This document shows, one piece after another, positions 19,722-28,607 of a stretch of 64,000 nucleotides of DNA. Position 1 is the stretch's first letter. The number at the start of each line of letters is the position of its first letter. Source of the DNA: Sphingomonas sp. GTDB lineage: Bacteria; Pseudomonadota; Alphaproteobacteria; Sphingomonadales; Sphingomonadaceae. Where the stretch lies: NCBI RefSeq assembly GCF_004799495.1, contig NZ_SSMY01000011.1:372001-436000 (forward strand). The letters are read 5' to 3'. A model generated the notes under the pieces. The model was not told where the DNA came from, did no database searches, and was given only the letters and a program-made list of their open reading frames with translations. Position numbers and translations under genes: made by a program.

Positions 19722-20833
19722 GCCTTCGCGGCGCTCACCGGCGCCGTCTCCGCGATATCCAGCGCCAGCGTTTCGGTAACCGGCGGCGCCACCGTCGGCG
19801 GTCGCGACCACCCGTTGATCCACCGGCGCATCGGATTCTCGTACACGAACAGCAGCGCGATCGCCGCGCCGATGATCAACGGATATTGCAGCAGCAGAAC
19901 GCCGTGGCCGAGGCGCGTCGCACTCAGCGCGGCGTGGACCGGAACCGCCAGCATGTACATCGAATAGCTCGCCGCGCCGAGCAGGATGGCAGGCTTCGCG
20001 TCGAGCATCCGGGTGAACATCGCCCGCCGATTGTTGGCGAGCCCGATCGTCATCAGCGTCGAGAACACGATCGCGACCGCCGCTTGCTGCGGATACGACG
20101 GGAACATCAGCACGATCGCGAAACCGATCAGCGCCGTCCCCGGCGGCAACACTATCGGCCGTATCCCGCGCCGCGCCTGCCATTCCGCGATCGCCACACC
20201 GGCGAGAAATTCGGGGAAGCGCAGGATCGGCAGCGGCACCGTGCGCACCCAATCGGGGCCTAGCGTACCGCCGGGCGGGCCGGCGCTTCCGGTCAGGAAA
20301 ATGAACAAGGTCGCGGCGGCGACGACGCCGGCGATCGTGCGCGGCGACATTCGCTCGACCAGGCGGCAGACGAACGGGAAGACCAGATAGAATGCGAATT
20401 CGACCGACAGCATCCAGCTCGGCCCGTTCCAGATGTCCCAGGTCACCGACCCCTCGCGCGGCCAGCATTGCAACAACAGGAATTGCGGCAATGCGTCCCA
20501 GCCGATCGAGGCGACGAAGGGCGCGACCGCGATCACCCCCAGGAAATAGACGGGGTAAATCCGCGCAAACCGCGACACGGCGTAGCGCCGCCAAGCGCCG
20601 GGCTCCGCCATGCGATGCCGATAGAGCGTCTGGAGGATGAACCCCGACAGGACGAAGAAGAAACCCTGCGCCAGCGTGCCGTTGAGCAGCAGATTGTCGA
20701 CCAGCGGCGGCGTCCAGCTCTGCAACGCCAGCCAGCTCGCCCCCGAATGATGCAGGATCACGGCCATCACCGCGATGAACCGAATACCCATCAACGGGCG
20801 AAGCAATGCCGCCCGGTTCGCACGATCGTCCAT
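19718..20833 (-). CDS. acyltransferase 3 family membrane protein
   Basis: Acyltransferase-3 proteins add acyl groups to sugars of exopolysaccharides, LPS or other envelope molecules. The start was set at the ATG at 20833 (MDDRANRAALLRPLMGIRF) with an AAGGGGATG site; upstream codons lack support. The 371-residue product has about ten hydrophobic segments, the family's GIRFIAVMAVILHHSG start and 'FFFVLSGFILQTLYRHRM' near residue 80. The histidine in VILHHS is the conserved proposed catalytic residue. The acceptor is unknown. Confidence 0.88.
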   Translation of the reverse strand: MDDRANRAALLRPLMGIRFIAVMAVILHHSGASWLALQSWTPPLVDNLLLNGTLAQGFFFVLSGFILQTLYRHRMAEPGAWRRYAVSRFARIYPVYFLGVIAVAPFVASIGWDALPQFLLLQCWPREGSVTWDIWNGPSWMLSVEFAFYLVFPFVCRLVERMSPRTIAGVVAAATLFIFLTGSAGPPGGTLGPDWVRTVPLPILRFPEFLAGVAIAEWQARRGIRPIVLPPGTALIGFAIVLMFPSYPQQAAVAIVFSTLMTIGLANNRRAMFTRMLDAKPAILLGAASYSMYMLAVPVHAALSATRLGHGVLLLQYPLIIGAAIALLFVYENPMRRWINGWSRPPTVAPPVTETLALDIAETAPVSAAKA

Positions 20834-20984
20834 GCCATCCCCTTTGGCCTCTCCTCCAGCCAGTTCGCGGAAATTGCAAGTGACTGAAATCAAGCGCATC
20901 TCGCCCGTCCCAAATTAAGGCCCCGCCGGGCGCTGCCGCCCGTCAGGGGTTGCTCATGCCAGGCGGTTGAGTCACGCTCGGCCG

Positions 20985-22280
20985 ATGCGCAAAGCCCTGT
21001 TGTTCGCCCCGCTCCTGCTCGCCGCCGCCGCACCGCCAAGCGAAGCGCCCTCCCCCGCCGCGATGAAGGCGACCGTCACCGCGCTCGTCGGGTTCGGCAC
21101 GCGACATTCGCTGTCGGACCCCAATGACCCCAGGCGCGGGATCGGCGCGGCGCGCGCCTGGGCGAAGGCGCGGTTCGAGGCGATCGGCGCGGCGTGCGCC
21201 GGGTGCCTCACGGTCGAGACGATCAGCCGCAATTTCACCGGCCCGCGCGCGCCCAACGGCGTCGATATCGTCGACGTGCTCGGCATCCAGAAGGGCAGCG
21301 ACCCCAACCGCGTGGTGATCGTCGGCGGGCACATCGACTCGATCGTCGGCGACGTGATGGATACCAAGGCCGACGCGCCCGGCGCCAACGACGACGCCTC
21401 GGGCGTGTCGGTCGTGCTGGAGGCGGCGCGCATCCTGTCCCGCCACAAGTTCAAGGCGACGATCGTCTATGCCGTGTTCTCGGGCGAAGAGCAGGGGCTG
21501 TGGGGCGGCAAGCTGCTCGCCGACACCGCGAAGGAACGCGGCTGGCAAGTCAGCGCGATGCTCAACAACGACATCGTCGGCAATTCGGTCGGCCAAGGCG
21601 GCGTGGTCGCCGACCGCACCGTACGCGTGTTTTCCGAAGGCATCCGCAACGCCGAGGACCTGAAGGCCGACCTCGCACGCCGCGCCAACGGCGGCGAGGA
21701 CGACGGGCCGAGCCGCGCGCTGGCCAAGGCGATCGACGGCGTCGCGGCGGGCATTCCCGGCGGGCTCGACGCGTTCATCGTGCGGCGCCCCGACCGCTTC
21801 GGCCGCGGCGGCGATCACTTGCCGTTTCTCGAGCTCGGCTATCCCGCGGTGCGCTTCACCGTCGCCGCCGAGCGCTGGGATGGGCAGCACCAGTACGTCC
21901 GCACCGAAAACGGCATCGCGTACGGCGACACGATCGACAAGATGGACTTCACCTATCTGTCGAAGGTCGCCGCGATCAACATCGCGACGATCCGTCGCCT
22001 GGCGAGCGCCCCCGCCGCGCCCGACGGCGTGACCGTCGCCGGTGCGCTGTCGCGCGACACGACGGTGCGGTGGCAGCCGGTCCCCGGCGCGGTCAGATAC
22101 CGCGTCCACTGGCGCCGCGCCGACACGCAGAACTGGAGCATGGCGCGCGACGTGTCGGGTTCGACCGAGTTGTTGCTCAAGAACGTGCCGATCGACGACA
22201 ATTTCGTCGGCGTGTCGGCGGTCGCGGCGGACGGGTCGGAGAGCCTGGTGACGTTCGCCGGGCCGGCGCCACGTCGATAG
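20985..22280 (+). CDS. exported M28-family zinc aminopeptidase with C-terminal fibronectin-like domain
   Basis: M28 peptidases are di-zinc exopeptidases. The start is the ATG at 20985 (MRKALLFAPLLLAAAAPPSEA), a clear signal peptide. Zinc ligands and catalytic residues are all visible: GGHIDSI, GANDDASGVS, SGEEQGLWG, NNDIVG and GGDHLPF. After about residue 345 a fibronectin type III-like domain (TTVRWQPVPGAVRYRVHWR) ends the 431-residue protein. It is probably periplasmic or secreted. A hairpin terminator follows at 22282-22318. Confidence 0.92.
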   Translation: MRKALLFAPLLLAAAAPPSEAPSPAAMKATVTALVGFGTRHSLSDPNDPRRGIGAARAWAKARFEAIGAACAGCLTVETISRNFTGPRAPNGVDIVDVLGIQKGSDPNRVVIVGGHIDSIVGDVMDTKADAPGANDDASGVSVVLEAARILSRHKFKATIVYAVFSGEEQGLWGGKLLADTAKERGWQVSAMLNNDIVGNSVGQGGVVADRTVRVFSEGIRNAEDLKADLARRANGGEDDGPSRALAKAIDGVAAGIPGGLDAFIVRRPDRFGRGGDHLPFLELGYPAVRFTVAAERWDGQHQYVRTENGIAYGDTIDKMDFTYLSKVAAINIATIRRLASAPAAPDGVTVAGALSRDTTVRWQPVPGAVRYRVHWRRADTQNWSMARDVSGSTELLLKNVPIDDNFVGVSAVAADGSESLVTFAGPAPRR

Positions 22281-22281
22281 C

Positions 22282-22318
22282 AAACCGCCCGCCTCCATCG
22301 CTGGAGACGGGCGGCTTT
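22282..22318. terminator. terminator between convergent genes
   Basis: AAACCGCCCGCCTCCA and TGGAGACGGGCGGCTTT (22282-22297 and 22302-22318) pair with one bulged base around a TCGC loop. It lies between the stops of the M28 peptidase gene and the RcnB-like gene and can serve both. Confidence 0.75.
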
Positions 22319-22339
22319 CCCCCCTTCAAGGGCTAACGA

Positions 22340-23317
22340 TCAGCTGCCTTGGATCGGCCGCGGTGCGCGGCGAACACACGTGCAGCGCGGCTTCGGGCGC
22401 CATACACGGACCGGCTTGCGCCAGACGCGCTTCGCGACGACGCGGCGTTCATAGACATATTCGGTGGTCGTGGTCGTGGTGGTCGTCACCGCGCCCGGCA
22501 TCGTGACCGTCACGACGGAGCCCGGCGAGACATAATAGGTTTCGCCATAAGCGATGCGCGGCATCGGGCCCGGGCCCATCGGCGGCGGACCACCGGCATA
22601 GCCACCGCCCGGGGTAGTACCAAGGTCGCGACGAACGACCATCGTCCGCGTCACGGTCGACCCGTCGCCGTAGCCCGGCGCGGGATAGGGCGCGCCATAG
22701 CCCGGCCCCGGACCCTGCGGGCCGGCATAGGCTGGCCCGGCATCGTAGCCCGGACCGCCGTTGCCGCCGGCATAATCCTCGTCATAGGCGTAGCCGCCCT
22801 GGTAACGGTCCCAATCGACACTGCCGATCGTGTCGTAGACCATGCCGTTGGCGTCGATCAGCACCGCGTCGTTGTAATAGCGGCTCCAGTAATAGCCCGC
22901 GGGCGGCGCGCCCAGGCCGAACATCTGCCAGTCGTTGATGATATAGTTGGGCGAGACCCAATAGGCCGGCAGGCGATGCCCGCGCTTGATCCGGACATAG
23001 CCGTTCCAGCCGCCCGGTGCCTGCACACCGGCCCACCAGAAGCCGCCGATCCGGCCGCCCCAGCGGCTGCGGCCGTTCCATTGGCCGCGGTTGCCGCGCT
23101 GCCACTGGCCACCGCCGTTCCACTGACCGCCGCCATTCCAGCCGCCCCGGTTGGGCGTCGGCATGGGTTTGGGCATCGGCATCGGCTGACCCTGCGGCGG
23201 CATCGGCATCGGCGCGGGCATCGGCGGCTTGCCGCGCGGCCCGAGTCGCTGCGCATCGGCGGCGGTTCCGCCAAGGGCCATCGCCGCCACAACCGCAGCA
23301 ATCATAAGGGTTCGCAT
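22340..23317 (-). CDS. exported RcnB-like protein with Pro/Gly-rich low-complexity regions
   Basis: The protein contains one RcnB-type module (RGHRLPAYWVSPNYIINDWQ, then YYWSRYYNDAVLIDANGMVYDTIG, shortened here to YYNDAVLIDANGMVYD). RcnB in E. coli is a periplasmic nickel/cobalt regulator, but most family members are uncharacterised. The start is the ATG at 23317, followed by a signal peptide (MRTLMIAAVVAAMALGGTAADA). Residues about 25-80 are Met/Pro repeats with WNGGGQW repeats, and the C-terminal half is Gly/Pro/Tyr-rich. The tail has eight Thr in a row and a basic end with CTC cysteines. Envelope location is likely. Confidence 0.75.
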   Translation of the reverse strand: MRTLMIAAVVAAMALGGTAADAQRLGPRGKPPMPAPMPMPPQGQPMPMPKPMPTPNRGGWNGGGQWNGGGQWQRGNRGQWNGRSRWGGRIGGFWWAGVQAPGGWNGYVRIKRGHRLPAYWVSPNYIINDWQMFGLGAPPAGYYWSRYYNDAVLIDANGMVYDTIGSVDWDRYQGGYAYDEDYAGGNGGPGYDAGPAYAGPQGPGPGYGAPYPAPGYGDGSTVTRTMVVRRDLGTTPGGGYAGGPPPMGPGPMPRIAYGETYYVSPGSVVTVTMPGAVTTTTTTTTEYVYERRVVAKRVWRKPVRVWRPKPRCTCVRRAPRPIQGS

Positions 23318-23450
23318 GGTTAACACTCCCTGTTCCGCACCGGCGCCGTTAACCAACGTCGCAGGACCGTTCATGGGCCGTGTTACCAAAAGTCGCGGTT
23401 TTCCGCCAGTTTTGCGACAGTTCGAATCGCGTCCCGTTCTGGGTCGGGAA

Positions 23451-23936
23451 TCAGCGGTTAACCCTGTCGCTTAACATCCGCGCGATCGCCTCGACGCCGG
23501 CGGCATCCTCGGCGTCGAACCGCGCCGGACTGGGGCTATCCAGATCGATCACCCCGATCACCCGGTCGCCATCGACGATCGGCACGACAAGTTCGGAGCG
23601 GCTCGCGGCGTCGCACGCGATATGCCCGGGGAAAGCCAAGACGTCCTCCACCAGTTGCGTGGCACGCTCGGCGGCAGCCGCGCCGCACACGCCCTTGCCC
23701 AGCGGAATGCGGATGCACGCCGCTTTGCCCATGAAGGGCCCGAGCACGAGTTCGTCGCCGAGGTTGCGGTAAAAACCAGCCCAGTTCAGGTCGGGCAGAT
23801 ACTCCCACAGGATCGCCGCGGCATTGGCCATGTTGGCGACCGCATCGGGCTCGCCCGCCGTGATCGCGTCGATCGCCGACAGGATGTCGCGGTAGAGGTC
23901 GGGCTTGGAGCCGCTGGCGACTTCGAACTGGTACAT
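23451..23936 (-). CDS. msrC: free methionine-(R)-sulfoxide reductase (GAF domain)
   Basis: This enzyme reduces free Met-R-sulfoxide using thioredoxin. The 161-residue GAF-domain product has the conserved catalytic-cysteine region GKAACIRIPLGKGVCGAAA near residue 80-98 and HIACDAASRSELVVPI. The three cysteines of the family (two in the first motif, one in HIACD) are all present. The ATG at 23936 overlaps the arfB stop (TGATG), so the three genes rluA-type, arfB and this one look like one operon. Confidence 0.92.
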   Translation of the reverse strand: MYQFEVASGSKPDLYRDILSAIDAITAGEPDAVANMANAAAILWEYLPDLNWAGFYRNLGDELVLGPFMGKAACIRIPLGKGVCGAAAAERATQLVEDVLAFPGHIACDAASRSELVVPIVDGDRVIGVIDLDSPSPARFDAEDAAGVEAIARMLSDRVNR

Positions 23937-24340
23937 CAATCGATCCTGACCTTGCCGCGCCCGGCCTTCACCGCGCTCCGGCCCTTCTTCTCGTCGACGC
24001 GCTTTGCCTTCGCCGCCTTGCTCGGCTTGGTCTTGACGCGTTTCGCCTGCCGCACATGGGCATCGGCAACCAGCTTCGCCAGCCGCTCGCGCGCGTCGGC
24101 GCGGTTGGCCTCCTGCGTGCGGAAGCGCCGTGCGGTGATCAGCAACTCGCCGCCTGCGGTCAGTTTCGACCCGGCGAGTTCCTTCAACCGCTGATAGGCC
24201 CATGGTGCCAGCCCGAGCCGGAACACGTCGACGCGCAACTGCACCGCGGTCGCGACCTTGTTGACGTTCTGCCCGCCCGGCCCGGTCGCGGCGAGGAACT
24301 TCTCCTCGACGATCGCGGCGTCCAGCGTCTCAGGCGTCAC
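23936..24340 (-). CDS. arfB: peptidyl-tRNA hydrolase ArfB (ribosome rescue)
   Basis: ArfB (YaeJ) binds the empty A site of stalled ribosomes and releases the peptide. It has the catalytic GGQ motif in ATGPGGQNVNKVATAVQLR and the basic C-terminal tail (KTKPSKAAKAKRVDEKKGRS) that enters the mRNA channel. Start choice: GTG at 24340 with an AAGGCAGG site; a TTG at 24358 is also possible. The 134-residue length is normal. The gene overlaps the pseudouridine synthase upstream by 11 bases. Confidence 0.92.
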   Translation of the reverse strand: MTPETLDAAIVEEKFLAATGPGGQNVNKVATAVQLRVDVFRLGLAPWAYQRLKELAGSKLTAGGELLITARRFRTQEANRADARERLAKLVADAHVRQAKRVKTKPSKAAKAKRVDEKKGRSAVKAGRGKVRID

Positions 24341-24980
24341 CGAAACCTGCCTTGGCAAAGCGATTGGGCGACGGCGCCTTCGCCGCGATCGGCTTCTTCC
24401 CCTCGCGCGGGATGGTTAGTTCGGCGGCGTGGAGCAGCATGCCGTTCGGGTCGGCTTTGCCGTACACGGGATCGCCGACCACCGCCGCGCCGAGCCCCTC
24501 GAGCGCGTGGACGCGTATCTGGTGCGTCCGCCCGGTCTCGGGCCGGAACTCGACCAGCGAGCGGCCGTCCTGCACGCGCAACGCCTTCCACGCCGTTCGC
24601 GCCGACTTCCCCTCGGGCGATCCCGTCATCCGCCAGCCCGCCTCGCGCGTGGAAACCTTGGCGAGCGGCAGGTCGATCACGCCCTCACCCGCGACCACGC
24701 CCTCGAGCACCGCGAGATATCGCTTCTGCACGCGATGCTGCTCGAACGCCTGCTGGAACCGCGCGTGCGCCTTGGGATTGCGCGACAACAGCAGGCAGCC
24801 CGACGTGTCCTGATCGAGCCGGTGCACCGCCACCGGCCAGCGCTTGAACCCGAAGGTCAGGCTGTCGAGATGGTTTTCCAGGCTGATCGCGCCCGAGCGC
24901 GGGCGATCGACCGGCAACCCCGCCGGCTTGTCGATCACCAGCGCCTCGCCATCGAGAAACAACACTTTGTCCGCAAGCAT
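24330..24980 (-). CDS. RluA-type RNA pseudouridine synthase
   Basis: The enzyme turns uridine into pseudouridine in rRNA or tRNA. The 216-residue product has the catalytic motif HRLDQDTSGCLLL, with the active-site Asp in HRLDxxTSG, and 'GRTHQIRVHAL' of the RluA family. There is no S4 domain, as in RluA itself and other short members, so the target site is not predictable. It heads the cluster with arfB and msrC. Confidence 0.93.
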   Translation of the reverse strand: MLADKVLFLDGEALVIDKPAGLPVDRPRSGAISLENHLDSLTFGFKRWPVAVHRLDQDTSGCLLLSRNPKAHARFQQAFEQHRVQKRYLAVLEGVVAGEGVIDLPLAKVSTREAGWRMTGSPEGKSARTAWKALRVQDGRSLVEFRPETGRTHQIRVHALEGLGAAVVGDPVYGKADPNGMLLHAAELTIPREGKKPIAAKAPSPNRFAKAGFGDA

Positions 24981-25049
24981 GATCGCCCCTTGCCACCGCG
25001 CGCGCCGCTATGCCAGTGACCCTGTCCCTTCGAGTATGTGGAGCGTGTG

Positions 25050-25823
25050 ATGCGGGTACGGTGGTTGGCGTGGTTGCTGATGCTGATCCCGGCCGCCGCG
25101 ACCGCGCTCACCCCCGTCACCCTGTGCCCCGGCCAGAACGTCGAGCCGATGCCCGACGGGCGCATGCTCGGGCACCTGCCCTATCCCGAAGCCAACCCCG
25201 CCGACCTGGTCACGATTCCGGGCGATTTCGGCGCGGGCCGGCCGTGCCAGATGCACCGCGACGCCGCCGCGGCGATGGCGCAATTGATCGCGGCCGCCAA
25301 CCTCGTGCCCGCAGTGAAGGGCAAGCTGCGCGGCATATCCTGCTTCCGCACGGTCGAGCGCCAGCGCCAGATCTTCTGCAGCCAGATCGGCCCCAGGAAA
25401 CGCTGCGCCAACGCCGCCGAGCGCGCCAAGAGCTCGGGCCCGCCGGGCTATAGCGAGCACGCCACCGGCTATGCGCTCGATTTCGGGATTCGCCCGCTGA
25501 CCAGGGGCTGCGGCGACGTCAGCGACTGCATCGCGAAGACGCCACCCGGGCAATGGCTGCTCCAACACGCGACCGAATTCGGGTTCGAGCTGTCGTTTCC
25601 GCCGGGCAACGCCCAGGGCGTGACGTGGGAGCCGTGGCACTGGCGCTGGGTCGGCGTGAACGCCGCGGTGCCCGGCGCCGCGACCGCCCGAGCTTTGTTC
25701 GCGACCGCGCGCACGCGATTCCCCGGCTATCCGCGAATCACGGACGTCGCAATCCCGCCGATCTGGCGCAACGCCATCGCGCCGGCGCCGACGCCCAGCC
25801 CCACGCCGGTCTGGCCGAAATGA
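25050..25823 (+). CDS. exported VanY-type D,D-carboxypeptidase
   Basis: M15B peptidases cleave D-Ala-D-Ala or related peptidoglycan bonds. The start is the ATG at 25050 (MRVRWLAWLLMLIPAAATA), preceded by GGAG, and gives a signal peptide. The zinc motif is YSEHATGYALDFG near residues 140-152 and the second zinc His is in WEPWHWRW near residue 200. Both are the M15B pattern (SxHxxGxAxD and ExWHW/H). Total length is 257 residues, with a Pro/Thr-rich tail. Confidence 0.88.
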   Translation: MRVRWLAWLLMLIPAAATALTPVTLCPGQNVEPMPDGRMLGHLPYPEANPADLVTIPGDFGAGRPCQMHRDAAAAMAQLIAAANLVPAVKGKLRGISCFRTVERQRQIFCSQIGPRKRCANAAERAKSSGPPGYSEHATGYALDFGIRPLTRGCGDVSDCIAKTPPGQWLLQHATEFGFELSFPPGNAQGVTWEPWHWRWVGVNAAVPGAATARALFATARTRFPGYPRITDVAIPPIWRNAIAPAPTPSPTPVWPK

Positions 25824-26549
25824 TCAGTCGGGCAGCTTGCCGGTCGTCGGGTCGACGGGCTTGCCGCGGACGTAAGCGAGCACGCCGGGGATCGGCGGGA
25901 GGCGGTTGACGCTCGACCCGCCCGTGAACTGCCCGACCGCGCGATACGCCGCGCGCTCCACCGGCAGCGACTTCAGCGCGGCGGGCACCGGCGTCGCGGC
26001 GTCGGCGGGCACGACCGCCTCGCCCAGGATCAGGCCGTACTGGAACATCTGCGGCCCCAGATTGTCCTCGAGATGCGGGATCGGCGACGGCTTGTGGACC
26101 TTGTCGGCATAAGCCGAGCCGAGATCGGTAATCACCCCAGCTCGCGCCGCGAATTTGACCGTGCCCAGGCAATTGCACGTCACCAGTCCCCCACCGCCGA
26201 TCGTGATCCCGTAAAACAGATACTCGCCGGGCGGCACCTCGATCAGCAGCGTGCGCATCGTCCCGTCTTCCAGGAATTTGTCCTGATCGACGACGAACGA
26301 GTTGGATGCGACTTTGCGGCCCTGTTTATAATCCTCGATTTCCTGCGCCGACGGGATGCGCAGCAGGACGTGCCGGATCGACATCATGCCCGACTTCGCG
26401 GTGCTGGTGCGGAGCAACAGATAGGCCATGTCGCTCTTCAACGCGACGGGTGCGGCGACCAGTGCGGTCGTCCCCGCCGTGTCCTTTACGGCCAGGGCCG
26501 GCGCGGCGATCACCGTCAGCGCCATCAATCCGGCAATCGCGCGTTTCAT
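25824..26549 (-). CDS. exported protein of unknown function
   Basis: No family is recognised. The 241-residue product has a signal peptide (MKRAIAGLMALTVIAAPALA). The mature part contains 'IEVPPGEYLFYGITIGGGG', a beta-rich look, and 'TCNCLGTVKFAARAGVITDLG' near residue 125, with a Cys-x-Cys pair. It is followed closely (ATGA overlap, 4 bases) by the gene at 26546-27151, which also encodes an exported protein. The two probably act together in the envelope. It is convergent with the VanY-type gene. Confidence 0.7.
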   Translation of the reverse strand: MKRAIAGLMALTVIAAPALAVKDTAGTTALVAAPVALKSDMAYLLLRTSTAKSGMMSIRHVLLRIPSAQEIEDYKQGRKVASNSFVVDQDKFLEDGTMRTLLIEVPPGEYLFYGITIGGGGLVTCNCLGTVKFAARAGVITDLGSAYADKVHKPSPIPHLEDNLGPQMFQYGLILGEAVVPADAATPVPAALKSLPVERAAYRAVGQFTGGSSVNRLPPIPGVLAYVRGKPVDPTTGKLPD

Positions 26550-27151
26550 CGCGTCACTTCCTCGTCATTGGGCTTCGGGCCGGATGCCAGCTTGGCCTGC
26601 ATCAGGATCAGCCTATCCTCGTCGGGGCCGTCGTTGAGCTCATCGAACGCGCTTTCGGTAATCGCGTAGCGGACGTAGCCGCGCGTTCCCATGCACCGGC
26701 GCATGATGTTGCTGCGCGAGCCGCGTTCCATCTTGGGTGCCATGATCGCCCCCATCGCGTCGCCCAACACGCCATAGGGGCTGAGCCCGACGGTTGGGGA
26801 TTTGTCGGTCAATCTCGCGCTCGAGCGTTCGACCCCGACGCGCCAGGGGACGAACCCCGGCACCGGGCCCGCGCTCGTATGCGCCAGGAAAGCGCGGCAT
26901 TCGGCAATGTCGTCGTAGGCCTGGGCAAAAGTGACGTTGGGATTGTGGAAATAATAGAATTTGTAGCCGTCGCCCCGAACCTTCGGGTCGGTCGGCGGGG
27001 TCACGTCGGGAACGGTGATCGTCGCCGGGTCGGGTAGCGGGTCGCCCGCGTTGCGCGGTTGGCTGGCAACCGCCGCCGCCGGCTTGTCCTGTGCGATGGC
27101 GGCGGTTGGCCATAGCGGAATCAGCGCGAGCGCCGCGACGATATTTCTCAT
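26546..27151 (-). CDS. exported protein of unknown function, upstream partner
   Basis: No family is recognised. The 201-residue product has a signal peptide (MRNIVAALALIPLWPTAAIA). The mature part has a Pro/Asp-rich segment, then 'GYKFYYFHNPNVTFAQAYDD' with one Cys shortly after, and a second Cys in MRRCMGTRGYVRYAIT. These cysteines could form a disulfide. Similar proteins seem to be exported lipocalin-free helical proteins, but this is a guess. It overlaps the next gene by ATGA. Confidence 0.7.
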   Translation of the reverse strand: MRNIVAALALIPLWPTAAIAQDKPAAAVASQPRNAGDPLPDPATITVPDVTPPTDPKVRGDGYKFYYFHNPNVTFAQAYDDIAECRAFLAHTSAGPVPGFVPWRVGVERSSARLTDKSPTVGLSPYGVLGDAMGAIMAPKMERGSRSNIMRRCMGTRGYVRYAITESAFDELNDGPDEDRLILMQAKLASGPKPNDEEVTR

Positions 27152-27196
27152 GGCGCGATGCTAAGATGGCGCGGCGGGCGCGGTCAACGCCCGAAC

Positions 27197-27229
27197 AAAA
27201 AGGAGCCCGGACCGTCCGGCCCGGGCTCC
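27197..27229 (-). terminator. Rho-independent terminator of the SWFGD gene
   Basis: On the minus strand GGAGCCCGG / CCGGGCTCC (27229-27221 with 27210-27202) is followed by five T residues (27201-27197). It lies 24 bases after the stop of the gene at 27253. Confidence 0.85.
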
Positions 27230-27252
27230 ACCCCGCGAACGCTTTGTGCCGC

Positions 27253-28206
27253 TCAGTACGTGCCCGAGAAGCTCCGGTTGAGGATGCGGCCCTGGCCGTC
27301 CCCATCGCTGAAGGTTTCGCGATCCTTGTCGTCGCCGAAGAACGCGCTGCGCTCCTCGTCACGCCAGTGCGCCTTGGCTTCGTCGGCGGTCTTGCGCACC
27401 GTCACCTTGTCGTCGACGCTTTCGATCCAGCGCGACGGGATCGAATGGTGCCGCCCGCCGGCATCGGGATCGCTCTTGGTCAGCAGGATGCGGTCGCCGC
27501 GCACCTTATCGACCGTCCCGATATGCACGCCGTCGGCGCCGACCACGTCCATATGCTCGGTCACCTTCGACAAGGCCGAGCGCTGGCCTTGCCGTTCGGT
27601 CCGCCAGCTGCCGAATTCGTTCGAGAACTTCTGCTGGTTCTCGCGGCGATATTCGTCGTAGTCGCGGTCGAGCGCATCGATCTGGCTCTCGCGCCACGCG
27701 TGATAGTCGCGGTCGCGCGCGTTCTGCTGGTCCATGACGCGGCGGCGCTCGGCCTCGTCGTCACCGAACCACGAGCGGACCTCGTCGCCCGCGCGGTCGA
27801 AGAAGGTGCGGCTGGCGCGGTCGTAGCCCTGCGGTTCGCGGGCATAGTCGCGATTGGGGCCGTATCCGCCGCGGCCCGCATCGCCATAGCTGCGGTCGCG
27901 CCCATATTCACGATTGCCGCCATAGCCCGAGCCGTAGCTGATCGAACTATAGTCGCCGTAGCCGCCGGCGTCGCCGCGATAGTCGCCGCCGTACTGGCTG
28001 CCGGATTGTCCGCCCGACCGCCCGTAATCCTGCAACCGGTTGCGGCTGTAATAGCCGCGCTCGCCGTAATCGTCGCGGCCCATCGTCTGGCTGCGGCCCG
28101 CGCCATAGTCGCGCGCCGCGGCATCGTCGTCGTCGCGGCCGTAGCGCGTGTCGCTGCGGTTCCAGTCGTCGTGCGCGCGCCCGCGCGGATAGCGGTCATA
28201 GCCCAT
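27253..28206 (-). CDS. SWFGD-motif / DUF2171 stress protein
   Basis: The biochemical role is unknown. The 317-residue product has a long N-terminal region (1-135) rich in Tyr, Gly, Asp and Arg that should be disordered. Then comes the SWFGD motif (VRSWFGDDEAERRRVMDQ), a charged helix, and a C-terminal PRC-barrel-like DUF2171 domain (VVGADGVHIGTVDKVRGDRI). Proteins of this type are known in sphingomonads and relatives as stress-induced proteins. It has an EcfG-type promoter at 28280-28305 and its own terminator at 27197-27229. Confidence 0.85.
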   Translation of the reverse strand: MGYDRYPRGRAHDDWNRSDTRYGRDDDDAAARDYGAGRSQTMGRDDYGERGYYSRNRLQDYGRSGGQSGSQYGGDYRGDAGGYGDYSSISYGSGYGGNREYGRDRSYGDAGRGGYGPNRDYAREPQGYDRASRTFFDRAGDEVRSWFGDDEAERRRVMDQQNARDRDYHAWRESQIDALDRDYDEYRRENQQKFSNEFGSWRTERQGQRSALSKVTEHMDVVGADGVHIGTVDKVRGDRILLTKSDPDAGGRHHSIPSRWIESVDDKVTVRKTADEAKAHWRDEERSAFFGDDKDRETFSDGDGQGRILNRSFSGTY

Positions 28207-28279
28207 CGAAAAGCTCCTTCACTCCGGGGTTCGATGGCGGGCGCGGCAAGGGGGGAGACCGCGCCCACCTGTCGTACCA

Positions 28280-28305
28280 AACGACGGAAGAATCAGCGAA
28301 GTTCC
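28280..28305 (-). promoter_or_regulatory. EcfG-type general stress promoter
   Basis: On the minus strand GGAAC (28305-28301) and CGTT (28283-28280) are separated by 17 bases. This is the alphaproteobacterial EcfG (general stress response) consensus GGAAC-N16/17-CGTT. It lies about 75 bases before the SWFGD gene, which is the expected type of target. Confidence 0.75.
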
Positions 28306-28438
28306 CACGGTTCGTCGCATGCCCAACGGCTCGCCGAAATATGACGCGCGCACGCGACGAGGCGCGTGTTGCAAAGGCTCCAAAGGATCGCTAGAGGCCA
28401 CCGCTCCCAAGCGGCCAGGCGCCGTTCGGGGGTGGAGC

Positions 28439-28514
28439 GGGGCTGTAGCTCAGATGGGAGAGCGCTGCAATCGCACTGCAGAGGTCAGGGGTTCGATTCC
28501 CCTCAGCTCCACCA
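28439..28514 (+). tRNA. tRNA-Ala with CGC anticodon
   Basis: The sequence folds as a complete cloverleaf: acceptor GGGGCTG/CAGCTCC with one G-T pair, D arm GCTC..GAGC, anticodon stem CTGCA/TGCAG around the loop ATCGCAC, and T arm AGGGG-TTCGATT-CCCCT. The anticodon is CGC, which reads the GCG alanine codon. The CCA end is encoded. No second copy of the 3' end was seen in the window, so there is no sign of an integrated element here. Confidence 0.95.
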
Positions 28515-28607
28515 ACCTTTCCAGCGGCCGGAAACGAGATCGGCGCGCATCATTCGCGGGGCGGCAGTGGAATGCGAGCGCTGCTCGGAGCGATTTACGA
28601 GCCGCCG

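Noticed and set aside
28439..28514. attB-type integration site at tRNA-Ala
   Set aside because: No repeat of the tRNA end and no integrase found in the window.
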